DNA from: an uncultured Chloroflexota bacterium
Lineage (GTDB): Bacteria; Chloroflexota; Chloroflexia; Thermomicrobiales; UBA6265
Direction of reading: 5' to 3'
Assembly: GCA_937901745.1 (NCBI GenBank)
Contig: CALGSZ010000032.1
Location: forward strand, 1 to 64,000
Length of the DNA stretch: 64,000 nt
Shown here in pieces: positions 1-7,518 of the stretch; within the stretch, counting starts at the first letter, position 1, and every line of letters begins with the position of its first letter. Under the pieces are notes generated by a model that was not told the DNA's origin, searched no databases, and saw nothing but the letters and a program-made list of their open reading frames with translations. The translations under genes and the position numbers were made by a program.

Positions 1-57
1 AAGGTCTGGCGGGCGATCCAGCAGGCCAGCGGCTCCGGCGCGCAGGCCGCCGACTAG
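1..57 (+). CDS. C-terminal end of a gene cut by the window edge
   Basis: Reading frame 1 is open from the first base and stops at TAG 55-57, giving an 18-residue tail that begins KVWRAIQQ and ends GAQAAD. It converges on the minus-strand asparaginase gene, which ends 11 bases later. The tail carries no recognisable motif, so no function is proposed. The assignment as coding rests only on the open frame and the convergent layout. Confidence 0.4.
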   Translation, partial: KVWRAIQQASGSGAQAAD

Positions 58-68
58 GAAAAGACCGC

Positions 69-1028
69 TCAGGGCTCGAGCGGAACGTATAAGCGATCGA
101 CCTCGACCGGGGCGTCCATCGTCTCAGTCATGTAGACGTAGGTGCGCCCCGGCGAGGTCGAGGCCGCCACGTGATTGCCGCTCGGATCCAGCGCGATCAC
201 GTTCATCTCGCTCGCGTAGGGATCGTCCAGCGCGCGTAGATCCGTCAGGGCGGTCGTTACGGCCTCGCCCAGCGACATCCCGAAGCGAAGGAACATGACG
301 ACGCTATGCGCGGTGCAGGCGCGCATCGCCATTTCGCCCCGGCCGGTGCAAGCGGCGGCGCCCCACCGGTCGTCGGCGTAGTTGCCGGCGCCGATGACCG
401 GGGAGTCGCCCAACCGGCCGGGATACTTCCACGCCCAACCTGACGTGCTGACGCCGCAGGCAAGGTGCCCTTCGCGGTCAAGCGCGATGAAGTTGACCGT
501 GCCGTGCGGAGGCTCCTCCGTCGCGAGTTGCGGGTCGCTCGTGACCGTGCCGACTATCTCGCGTATCCGCTGGTAGTACGCCGACGCGGCCACGGTCGAC
601 GCATCTTCTCCTACTAGCCGGGAGCGCCATATTCGCTCTGCCTCGGGCGTCAGCAGCTCCATCGGTTCCAGACCCATCTCGGCAGCGAAGCGAGCCGCGC
701 CCTCGCCGGCAATGAGCACATGGGGGAGTTCCTCCATAACGCGGCGCGCCAGCTCGATAGCGTCCCCATACCCCTTGAGAGCGCCGACCGCGCCCGCACG
801 CAGGCCACGACCGTCCATGATGCTGGCGTCGAGTTCCACCTCGCCGAGGAGGTTGGGCAATCCAGAGTAGCCGACGGTGTGGTCATCCGGGTTGGCTTCG
901 ACGACCTTTGCCCCGGCGATGACAGCGTCAACCGCGCTACCGCCCGCTCGAAGCACGGAGATCGCATCGGGCAGGCCAATGGCACCGTTCGCGCTCGCGA
1001 CGACGATCGCTTCCGCCACGTCATGCAC
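69..1028 (-). CDS. Isoaspartyl peptidase / glycosylasparaginase-like Ntn hydrolase
   Basis: About 319 residues of the N-terminal-nucleophile (family T2) asparaginase fold. These proteins self-cleave in front of a Thr, which then hydrolyses beta-aspartyl or N-glycosyl-Asn amide bonds. The cleavage motif HGTVNF places the nucleophile at Thr177. It is followed by the family sequence STSGWAWKYPGRLGDSP and GAGNYADD, which form the substrate pocket in glycosylasparaginases, and an early PDDHTVGYSG motif fits too. There is no clear signal peptide, so it is probably cytoplasmic. The listed start is GTG at 1028; a second GTG at 1019 has a better-placed GAAGAGG and may be the true start. The gene follows the PurM-fold gene by 14 bases and probably shares its transcript. 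Substrate (isoaspartyl peptide versus glycosyl-Asn) cannot be fixed from sequence. Confidence 0.88.
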   Translation of the reverse strand: MHDVAEAIVVASANGAIGLPDAISVLRAGGSAVDAVIAGAKVVEANPDDHTVGYSGLPNLLGEVELDASIMDGRGLRAGAVGALKGYGDAIELARRVMEELPHVLIAGEGAARFAAEMGLEPMELLTPEAERIWRSRLVGEDASTVAASAYYQRIREIVGTVTSDPQLATEEPPHGTVNFIALDREGHLACGVSTSGWAWKYPGRLGDSPVIGAGNYADDRWGAAACTGRGEMAMRACTAHSVVMFLRFGMSLGEAVTTALTDLRALDDPYASEMNVIALDPSGNHVAASTSPGRTYVYMTETMDAPVEVDRLYVPLEP

Positions 1029-1042
1029 CTCTTCAGTTTTCG

Positions 1043-2101
1043 CTACGAATCCGATTCCGGCGAGCCGGCGAGGGCGCGCGTGACCTCGTCGCTGGCGAAG
1101 GCCGGCAGCGGCAGATCTTCGTTCCCTCGGATCAAGGTGAAGCCGCGCGCCGCCGGGGTCAGCTTGCCCACCCAGGCGTAGGGGATTCCGTGAGCTTGGC
1201 AGGCCGCTTCAATGCGGGGCACGGCGTCCGGAGACACCGCCGCCAGCAAGCTGCCAGAAGCGAGCATGCCCAGCGGGTCTAGACCGTAATGCTCGGCAAT
1301 CGCGCGCGTCTCCGGCCAGACAGGCACCAGCGCCTCGTTGACGACCGCGCCGCACCCCGACGCCATTGCCAGCTCGCGGACTCCGGTCGCGAACCCTCCT
1401 TCGGTCGGGTCGTGCAGCGCGGTAACTCCGCCGGCATCGAGCAATGCCGCCGCGTCCCTGACGACTGAGATCCCCGGCTCGACCAAGAAATTCGCCGCGC
1501 GCGACACCATCTCGGGTCCGAGCGCGGAGACAAGCTCCTCGCGGCACTCCCGCGCGAGCAAGGCAGTGCCCTCGATCGCCAGCGCCTTGGTCAGCAGCAG
1601 GCGATCACCTGGCCGCGCGCCTCCGGGACGCAGGAGTCGGCCCGGCGACGCGACGCCGATCAGGAAGCCGACGAGGATGGTCCGGTCGAGTCCGGCGGTG
1701 ATTTCCGTATGACCGCCGATCAGGCTGATTCCGCGCTCTTGGCAGGCGCGCTGCAGATCTATGAAGAGCGCCTCAGCCGTGCCCGCCGTCGTCCCCTCCG
1801 CCAGCAGCGCCGTGACGAGCAGCCAGCGGGGCGTCGCGCCGAGGCAGGCGAGATCGTTGGCGTTGACATTGACGAGGTAGCTCGGCGCCGACTCCGTCGC
1901 AAAGGTGATCGGGTCGGTCTTGACGACGAGCGTGAAGTTGCCAAGCTCGATCGCCGCCGCGTCGCGCCCGATCCCCGGCCCGATGACGACCGCTGGATCG
2001 GTGATGGCGTTCGCCGCGAGAAGGCGAGCCAAAAGGTCTGTCGGCAGCTTGCCAACGGGTAGCGGATCGTCCGGGCGGATTGGCGGCTGAGCGTGAATCA
2101 T
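1043..2101 (-). CDS. AIR synthase-related (PurM/HypE-fold) protein
   Basis: A 352-residue protein with the two-domain PurM fold shared by AIR synthase, HypE, ThiL and SelD, all of which bind ATP and phosphorylate or dehydrate a substrate. Visible marks are the Gly/Asp-rich N-terminal nucleotide loop (GPGIGRDAAAI), VKTDPITF, the VNVNANDLACLGATPRW segment typical of the family, a central IGGHTEI and the C-terminal HDPTEGGFATGV motif. These resemble HypE most, but no hydrogenase maturation genes are nearby, so a hydrogenase role is not supported. The start is ATG at 2101. It sits 57 bases after xseB on the same strand. The specific reaction is unknown. Confidence 0.8.
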   Translation of the reverse strand: MIHAQPPIRPDDPLPVGKLPTDLLARLLAANAITDPAVVIGPGIGRDAAAIELGNFTLVVKTDPITFATESAPSYLVNVNANDLACLGATPRWLLVTALLAEGTTAGTAEALFIDLQRACQERGISLIGGHTEITAGLDRTILVGFLIGVASPGRLLRPGGARPGDRLLLTKALAIEGTALLARECREELVSALGPEMVSRAANFLVEPGISVVRDAAALLDAGGVTALHDPTEGGFATGVRELAMASGCGAVVNEALVPVWPETRAIAEHYGLDPLGMLASGSLLAAVSPDAVPRIEAACQAHGIPYAWVGKLTPAARGFTLIRGNEDLPLPAFASDEVTRALAGSPESDS

Positions 2102-2158
2102 GAACTGGTGTCCTATCAGTCGCGCTGCAGGGGCGTGCCGGTATGTCGGTCCCCCTGC

Positions 2159-2443
2159 TCAGAACGAGGGCTCGTCTTCAGGGGTATCGTCCCAGGTCTG
2201 CTCGCTGTCGTCCAGGCGGGTAATCCGCAGCTCTGCTTCATCGAGGATCGTTTCGCACCGGCGCGCCATCTGCACGCCCAGCTCGTAGCAGCGGAGCGTT
2301 CCCTCCAACGGAAGTTGCCCTTCCTCGAGGCGCTGGACGATCTCCTCGAGCGCGCCGAGCGATTGCTCGAACGTACCATCGCGCAGAATCGCCTCCCAGC
2401 GCGCCAGTGCCGAATCCAGCGTTTCCTCCCGCCCCTCAGCCAT
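2159..2443 (-). CDS. xseB: Exodeoxyribonuclease VII small subunit
   Basis: A 94-residue protein beginning MAEGREETLDSALARWEAIL. The core SLGALEEIVQRLEEGQLPLE followed by SLGALEE-type helix pairing and a YELGVQMARRCETILDEAE helix is the XseB signature. XseB multimers coat the XseA catalytic subunit in the cytoplasm to form the single-strand DNA exonuclease VII. A longer reading frame extends upstream, but the ATG at 2443 matches the family length and overlaps the end of xseA by 8 bases, which is typical translational coupling. The acidic tail (DDTPEDEPSF) is a little longer than usual. Confidence 0.9.
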   Translation of the reverse strand: MAEGREETLDSALARWEAILRDGTFEQSLGALEEIVQRLEEGQLPLEGTLRCYELGVQMARRCETILDEAELRITRLDDSEQTWDDTPEDEPSF

Positions 2444-3737
2444 GAGCCACCTCCGCCGCCCGCAGCGGCTGGCGATCGGCGCCGGTAACGCGAGCGGCAA
2501 CAACGCCGTCGGCCAACCTCGCCGCGATGGCCTGGCCCGCTGAGACGTCCATGACGCGGACAATCGGCTGCCCGCCTTCGCCCGTCAAGATCGCGTAGCC
2601 TCGGCCCAGCACCCGCTCCGGCTCCAGAGCCGCAAGCACCGCCCGGCGCAGACGCACGCGCTCCTGGCGCCGGTTCAGATCGGCGCGGATCGCCTGGTGC
2701 AGGCGCGAGCATTGCGACGCCACGGCGGCGCGGCCGTCGCTTAGGAGCCGACGCTGCTGCTCGTCGAGCCGCTGGCGCGCCAGGGCGATTCGCGTCCGCA
2801 CGGCCGGCAACGTGCGACCAGGCGAATTGTGGCGAAGCGAGGCGTTCAGCCGCTCGAAGCGATCCCGCTCGCTCTCCACCCGCGCCATCGCGGCATTTCG
2901 AGCTTGGATCTGCAGCGCTACAACGCGCTCGGCAAGGTCAACGATCGACGGAGAGCACATCTCCGCGGCCGCGGAGGGCGTCGGCGCGCGTAGATCAGCG
3001 ACTTCGTCGATCAGCGTCCAGTCCGTCTCGTGCCCAACGGCGCTGATGACCGGTACTCGGCAGGCGAAGACCGCGCGGACGACGCGCTCATCGTCGAAGC
3101 AAGAGAGATCTTCAGCGGAGCCGCCACCACGCGCGACGATGATCACCTCCGCCCGACCGTCATCCTGCAGCCGCTGCAACGCACGGACGATCCCCTCCGG
3201 CGCGGCATCGCCCTGCACCGGGCTAGGGGAGAGGATGAGATGCGCGAGCGGATAGCGGCGCCGGAGGACGATCTGGATGTCGTGCCAGACGGCTCCCTCG
3301 GGAGACGTCACCACACCGATCCAACGCGGAAATGGCGGAAGTGGCCGCTTCCGCGCCGGATCGAACAGCCCCTCGGCGGCAAGCTGCTGCCGGAGCAATT
3401 CGCGCTGGAGCGCCAGGATGCCGAGCCCTGCTGGCTGCACCGCGTCCACGTACAGTTGGTAGGCGCCGTCCCGCTCGTAGACGCTAACTCGGCCGTGCGC
3501 CGCCACCTGGTCGCCGGCCTTCGGCAGGAGGCACTGGCGCTGCGCGAAGCCCTTGAACATCACGCACTTGAGCTGGCTATTCGTGTCGCGCAGCGTGAAA
3601 TAGACGTGGCCCGCGCGGGAGACGAAGGTCTCGGCGACTTCGCCTTCGACCCAGACGTCCGCCAGCAGCGGGTCACCGTCGAAGAGCTCTCGGATATATG
3701 AGGTCAGCAGCGCAACTGGGACGACGCGGGCGCTCAC
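2436..3737 (-). CDS. xseA: Exodeoxyribonuclease VII large subunit
   Basis: 433 residues, the normal length. An N-terminal OB-fold (residues about 1-100: LTSYIRELFDGDPLLADVWVEGE, with the usual SGHVYFTLRD-like strand here as AGHVYFTLRD) precedes the catalytic domain. That domain carries VARGGGSAEDLSCFDDE, VISAVGHETDWTLIDEVAD and LRAPTPSAAAEM, which are strongly conserved in XseA. A coiled-coil stretch follows and binds XseB. The C-terminal RGYAILTGEGG is also diagnostic. Start ATG at 3737. It lies 6 bases after accB and overlaps xseB, so transcription with both is likely. Confidence 0.95.
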   Translation of the reverse strand: MSARVVPVALLTSYIRELFDGDPLLADVWVEGEVAETFVSRAGHVYFTLRDTNSQLKCVMFKGFAQRQCLLPKAGDQVAAHGRVSVYERDGAYQLYVDAVQPAGLGILALQRELLRQQLAAEGLFDPARKRPLPPFPRWIGVVTSPEGAVWHDIQIVLRRRYPLAHLILSPSPVQGDAAPEGIVRALQRLQDDGRAEVIIVARGGGSAEDLSCFDDERVVRAVFACRVPVISAVGHETDWTLIDEVADLRAPTPSAAAEMCSPSIVDLAERVVALQIQARNAAMARVESERDRFERLNASLRHNSPGRTLPAVRTRIALARQRLDEQQRRLLSDGRAAVASQCSRLHQAIRADLNRRQERVRLRRAVLAALEPERVLGRGYAILTGEGGQPIVRVMDVSAGQAIAARLADGVVAARVTGADRQPLRAAEVAHG

Positions 3738-3743
3738 ATTCGA

Positions 3744-4229
3744 TCAACTCTCATCGAGCTCGAGCCGCATCAGCGGTGAGCCGTACTCCACGGCCTGCCC
3801 GTTGGCGACGAGGATCTCCGCCACAACGCCGCTGCGGTCCGCCGGGATCTCGTTCATGATCTTCATCGCCTCGATGATCCCGATGGTTTGACCAGCCTCG
3901 ACGCGAGTGCCAACGCGAACGAAGGGTGGCTCGCCGGGAGCGGGCGCCGCGTAGAACGTGCCGATCATCGGCGCCCGGATCACGTGACCGCTCGGCTCGG
4001 CTGGCTTCTCGGCAGCGTCGGGAGCTGGCGGCGCTTCTGCCGGGACGGTACGAGCCGGGGCAGCGGACCGCGGCGCCTGCAGCCGAATCGAGATCGAGCC
4101 GGCCGTTAGGTCGATCTTCGTCAGTCCATTGGCGCGCATCAGGTCGACGAGCGACCGCGTCGCTTCAATCACATCGCGGAGTGTCGGCTCCTCCGACTTC
4201 GACTCGTCGCTCATCCCACTCTTGCTCAC
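3744..4229 (-). CDS. accB: Acetyl-CoA carboxylase biotin carboxyl carrier protein
   Basis: 161 residues. An N-terminal helical segment (IEATRSLVDLMRANGL) leads to an Ala/Pro-rich linker and a C-terminal biotinyl domain with the modification motif EAMKIMNEI, in which the Lys carries biotin. The protein shuttles carboxyl groups between biotin carboxylase and carboxyltransferase in fatty-acid synthesis. The listed start is GTG at 4229; ATG at 4214 is equally possible, and neither has a strong ribosome-binding site. It sits between efp and xseA. The usual partner accC, often directly downstream, is absent here. Confidence 0.93.
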   Translation of the reverse strand: MSKSGMSDESKSEEPTLRDVIEATRSLVDLMRANGLTKIDLTAGSISIRLQAPRSAAPARTVPAEAPPAPDAAEKPAEPSGHVIRAPMIGTFYAAPAPGEPPFVRVGTRVEAGQTIGIIEAMKIMNEIPADRSGVVAEILVANGQAVEYGSPLMRLELDES

Positions 4230-4279
4230 CGCTAAGAGAAGGCGCGATCAGACCGGCCAGGCATCATGAGCCAGCCGCC

Positions 4280-4837
4280 CTAGACGCGCTCCAAGTACTC
4301 CCCGGTTCGAGTGTCGACCTTGATCTGATCGCCAACGTTCACGAAGAGCGGCACGTTGACGACGAGCCCTGTCTCGAGCGTCGCCGGCTTGGTGCCGCCG
4401 GTCGCGGTGTCACCCTTGAGGCCGGGATCGGTCTCGGTCACGGTCAGCGTCACCGCCGTCGGCAGCTCGATATCGATCGGCTGATCGCCGTACATCAGGA
4501 GATCGACGACATCGTTCTCCTTCAGGTACTTCGCGGCGTCGCCGATCTGGTTCTCGCCGAGCTCCATCTGCTCGAAGTTCTCGGTATCCATGAAGTGGAA
4601 CCGATCGCCCTCGCGGTAGAGATACTGGACGTGCCGGCGCTCGAGCCGAACCGGCGTGAAGCGCGTGCCGGCCTGCACCGAATGCTGCGTGATTGCCCCG
4701 GTGCGCAGGTCGCGCAGTGTCAGGCGCACCTGCGCCGTCCCGCGTCCCTGCTTGTTGTGCGCGTAGTCAATGACCTTGACCAGCCGACCGTCGTAGTCGA
4801 GCGTCAAACCTTTTCGCAGATCTCCGGTCTCAATCAT
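4280..4837 (-). CDS. efp: Translation elongation factor P
   Basis: 185 residues with the three beta-barrel domains of EF-P, which binds between P and E sites and relieves stalling at polyproline stretches. The start MIETGDLRKG and the C-terminal GDQIKVDTRTGEYLERV are characteristic. The tip loop that reaches the peptidyl-transferase centre reads HNKQGRGTAQV, so the residue normally modified is Arg32 rather than Lys, and the preceding Pro is Gln. The upstream GGAGAGA stretch is a good ribosome-binding site. Order aroQ-pepP-efp-accB is the classic arrangement. The Arg tip is discussed in the findings. Confidence 0.96.
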   Translation of the reverse strand: MIETGDLRKGLTLDYDGRLVKVIDYAHNKQGRGTAQVRLTLRDLRTGAITQHSVQAGTRFTPVRLERRHVQYLYREGDRFHFMDTENFEQMELGENQIGDAAKYLKENDVVDLLMYGDQPIDIELPTAVTLTVTETDPGLKGDTATGGTKPATLETGLVVNVPLFVNVGDQIKVDTRTGEYLERV

Positions 4838-4875
4838 GTTTCTCTCCTTAGCGGTGGAGTCGCGGGCGGGGAATC

Positions 4876-4920
4876 AGGAGTCGGGCGCCGAATGGGGCTC
4901 GAAGCCCGTTCTTGACTCCT
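4876..4920. other. Intercistronic stem-loop between the peptidase gene and efp
   Basis: Perfect 7-bp arms AGGAGTC (4876-4882) and GACTCCT (4914-4920) enclose a second small hairpin GGGCT-CGA-AGCCC (4895-4907). The element fills most of the 88 bases between the peptidase stop and efp start. There is no T-run, so it is more likely an RNA processing or stabilising structure than a classic terminator. Function is inferred only. Confidence 0.45.
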
Positions 4921-4925
4921 CGCTC

Positions 4926-6017
4926 TCACTCACCTCGTGGCAACTTCGGCGCCCGGGTCAACACTCGGCAGCCGGATGGTTCGATGACGGCCACGTCTTC
5001 GATCCGAACGCCACCCCAGCCAGGGAGGTAGATTCCCGGCTCGACCGTCGTGACCATTCCCGCTGCCAGGATCTCGTTCGACGCCGGACTCAAGCTCGGC
5101 GCCTCGTGCACACGCATGCCGAGCCCGTGCCCGAGGCCGTGGACGAAGGCATCGCCGAAGCCCGCCGCCTGGATCACCGCGCGCGCGGCACGGTCAGCGT
5201 CTCTCGCCGGGAGGCCATCCCGCAGGACCGCGAGCGCGGCTTCCTGCGCCTCCAACACAAGATTGTAAACGGACCGTAGCCTCTCGTCGGGCTCACCTAG
5301 CCAGATAGTACGCGTCAAATCGCCATTGAAGCCATTGATGCGAGCGCCGAGGTCGATCACAATCGGTTCCCCGGCGGTAATCGGCCGGTCCGTCACCCGG
5401 TGATGCGGCCGCGCCGCGTGCGGCCCGGAAGCGACCGTCACCGGGAAGGCAACGCCGTCCGCGCCAGCCTCGCGCATCGCGCGCTCAGCCTCCCAGGCAA
5501 GCTGCTGCTCGGTGATACCGACGCGGAGGTGGCGCTGCGCGGCCTCAAACCCGATATCGGTCAAGGCTAGCGCCCGCTCAATGGCGGCCAGGTCGTCAGC
5601 CGTCTTGATCGTCCGCGGGGAAGCCAGCGCATCGCCGAGCGGAACGAGCGTGACATCGTCGCTGAGGGCTGAAGAGAGTGCGGCGTGCGCCGCAACCGAC
5701 ATCGCGCGGTCCTCGAACCCGACCCGGCGCCACCCGAGCGACTTGATCCGCTCGACGATACTGCCGACCCACGGCCTGCCCCAGCCGACGACTTCGAATT
5801 CCGGCGCCTCGGCTTCCGCCCATTCAGTGTTGTTCGGACTCGTCAGCAGGATCGCAACGTCCTGGCTGACCAGCAGCGCGCCTTGCGGGACCGCCAGGTC
5901 GTGGTCCTCGGCGGAATAGCCGCTGAAGTAGTGGCGGTGAACCGCGTCGGTGATCAGGACGCCATCGAGGTCCCGTCCCGCGAGGTAGGTCCGCAATCGC
6001 TCCAGGCGCTCGCTCAC
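4926..6017 (-). CDS. Xaa-Pro peptidase family (M24B) metallopeptidase
   Basis: 363 residues from a GTG at 6017. A creatinase/prolidase N-terminal domain (residues about 1-130) is followed by the pita-bread catalytic fold. The five metal ligands are visible: two Asp in VIDLGARINGFNGDLTRT, His in HGLGHGLGMRVHE, and Glu in TVEPGIYLPGWGGV and RIEDVAVI. The enzyme removes residues next to proline in the cytoplasm. A longer frame extends 60 codons upstream with low-complexity Arg/Gly content inside aroQ. The GTG that overlaps the aroQ stop by 3 bases (GTGA) and begins VSERLERLRTYL is the natural start. Translational coupling to aroQ is likely. Confidence 0.93.
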   Translation of the reverse strand: MSERLERLRTYLAGRDLDGVLITDAVHRHYFSGYSAEDHDLAVPQGALLVSQDVAILLTSPNNTEWAEAEAPEFEVVGWGRPWVGSIVERIKSLGWRRVGFEDRAMSVAAHAALSSALSDDVTLVPLGDALASPRTIKTADDLAAIERALALTDIGFEAAQRHLRVGITEQQLAWEAERAMREAGADGVAFPVTVASGPHAARPHHRVTDRPITAGEPIVIDLGARINGFNGDLTRTIWLGEPDERLRSVYNLVLEAQEAALAVLRDGLPARDADRAARAVIQAAGFGDAFVHGLGHGLGMRVHEAPSLSPASNEILAAGMVTTVEPGIYLPGWGGVRIEDVAVIEPSGCRVLTRAPKLPRGE

Positions 6018-6481
6018 GTGGCGCTCCGCTCCTCCGCTTCGAGCCGGCTCATCAGGTAACGGAGCGCCAGAAGGTAGCCCTCCGCGCCAAGCCCCGCGAT
6101 CTGGCCGACCGCGATCGGCGCGATCACGGAGTGATGCCGAAACTCCTCTCGCGCGTGGATATTCGTGAGATGCACCTCGACAATCGGGCGATCGCACGCG
6201 GCAAGCGCGTCTCGCAAGGCAATCGAGTAGTGCGTGAACGCGCCGGGGTTGATGATGATCCCGTACGCCGTACGCCCCGACTCCTGAATGCGATCGATCA
6301 GCGCGCCTTCATAGTTGGACTGAAAAGCTTCGATCTCGATCGGCGGCGTGGCGGTCGCGGCGAGCTCCCGCAGCCGCTCCTCAATCTCCGCCAGCGTCGT
6401 CCGGCCGTAGAGCTTCGGCTCCCGCGTGCCGAGCATGTTGAGATTCGGTCCGTTCAGGACCAGGATGCGCCGGTCAGGCAT
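6014..6481 (-). CDS. aroQ: 3-dehydroquinate dehydratase, type II
   Basis: 155 residues. It dehydrates 3-dehydroquinate to 3-dehydroshikimate, the third step of the shikimate pathway, in the cytoplasm. Seen directly: LNGPNLNMLGTREPKLYG, containing the catalytic Tyr; FQSNYEGALIDRIQ; NPGAFTHYSIALRDAL, with the catalytic His; and VEVHLTNIHAREEFRHHS. Length is normal for the dodecameric type II enzyme. The ribosome-binding site GGGGGAA lies about 9 bases before ATG 6481. It is the first gene of the aroQ-pepP-efp-accB-xseA-xseB run. Confidence 0.95.
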   Translation of the reverse strand: MPDRRILVLNGPNLNMLGTREPKLYGRTTLAEIEERLRELAATATPPIEIEAFQSNYEGALIDRIQESGRTAYGIIINPGAFTHYSIALRDALAACDRPIVEVHLTNIHAREEFRHHSVIAPIAVGQIAGLGAEGYLLALRYLMSRLEAEERSAT

Positions 6482-6501
6482 GCTTCGCGTTCCCCCGATT
6501 C

Positions 6502-7485
6502 CTAGCCGACCGGCGCGCCGCTGCTGGCAATAGCGGGGACGAAAGCGCGGATGGGATAGGTCTGGTCCGACCCCTCCGGGCGCATCCGGCCACGGAAGAC
6601 GAAGATAGGCACGAGGTACTGCAAGCTTCCCGGCGGCCCCGCCGTCGTGTAAGCGATCGAGACGCCGCTATAGGACGCCGTGCCCTTGACTTCTTCTCCG
6701 GGCTCTACGACGGCCTCGGGGAGCTCGACCTCCAGATACGCTTCGCCGCTCTGGACCTCGTTCCAGGCTTCCCGAGGCGACCGCAGCAGATAGAGATCGC
6801 CGCGCTTGATCTCCGCCCAGCGAATCGAGGCCTCGAGGATCGTCCCGGTCGGACCCAGCGTCACCGTGATGCTCGGGTAGGCCGCGAGGATCCCCTTCGG
6901 CTCTTCCGGCCGGAACTGAACGACGACTCGCTGCGAGTCTTCGATCCGCCCAACGACCTCGGCGCTCCCCAAGTCCGGTGGCAGCAATCCGGTCAGCCGC
7001 AGCCACTCGCGGGCGAAGGCGATCGCCTCGTCATCGCTCGGCAGGTCGCCCTCGCGCACTTCCTCCAGCGAGAAGTACTGGACGAGATCCGGCGCGACGA
7101 AGACTTGGCCGATCCCGGTCGCCTCCCAGGTGTCGTTGCCCCGGTCCTCGACCTCCGCGCCGATCTTCAGCCGGTCGGCGATGCGCTGGGCCTCCTCCTT
7201 CGTCGGCGCCTGGCGCAGCAGCTGGTAGGTGCGCGCCTCCTTCGGCAGGCTGTCGAGATCGACGCGCAGCGCGGACTCCAGATTGAAGGTGTATCCCTGC
7301 TGATTGGACGTTGGGATATCCGGCGGCGGCAATTCTGGCGCGATTTCGCCTTGCGCGGCCGGATCGGCCGGCTCAGTCGTCGCGAGCACCGCCAGCGGCG
7401 CCGCCGAGACGCTCAGCAGCGCCACGATGAGGAATGCGAGTCCTGTCCGGACCAGATTCTTCGAACGCGTTTCAAGAACGAACAA
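6502..7485 (-). CDS. Secreted or membrane-anchored protein of unknown function
   Basis: 327 residues starting at TTG 7485, with GGAGGGAAGGG just upstream. An N-terminal hydrophobic segment (LVRTGLAFLIVALLSVSAA) is a signal peptide or anchor. Next come a short Pro-rich stretch and a mixed alpha/beta extracellular part containing two similar stretches with LRTG/LRLTGLLPPDLG and YLVPIFVFRGR. The C-terminal layout, with alternating hydrophobic strands ending YPIRAFVPAIAS, resembles secreted regulatory or PepSY-like domains, but no family is recognised with confidence. The gene lies 20 bases upstream of aroQ and 33 bases downstream of uvrB on the same strand. Confidence 0.75.
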   Translation of the reverse strand: MFVLETRSKNLVRTGLAFLIVALLSVSAAPLAVLATTEPADPAAQGEIAPELPPPDIPTSNQQGYTFNLESALRVDLDSLPKEARTYQLLRQAPTKEEAQRIADRLKIGAEVEDRGNDTWEATGIGQVFVAPDLVQYFSLEEVREGDLPSDDEAIAFAREWLRLTGLLPPDLGSAEVVGRIEDSQRVVVQFRPEEPKGILAAYPSITVTLGPTGTILEASIRWAEIKRGDLYLLRSPREAWNEVQSGEAYLEVELPEAVVEPGEEVKGTASYSGVSIAYTTAGPPGSLQYLVPIFVFRGRMRPEGSDQTYPIRAFVPAIASSGAPVG

Positions 7486-7518
7486 TTCCCTTCCCTCCGT
7501 GTCCCCCTCGTGTGTGAC

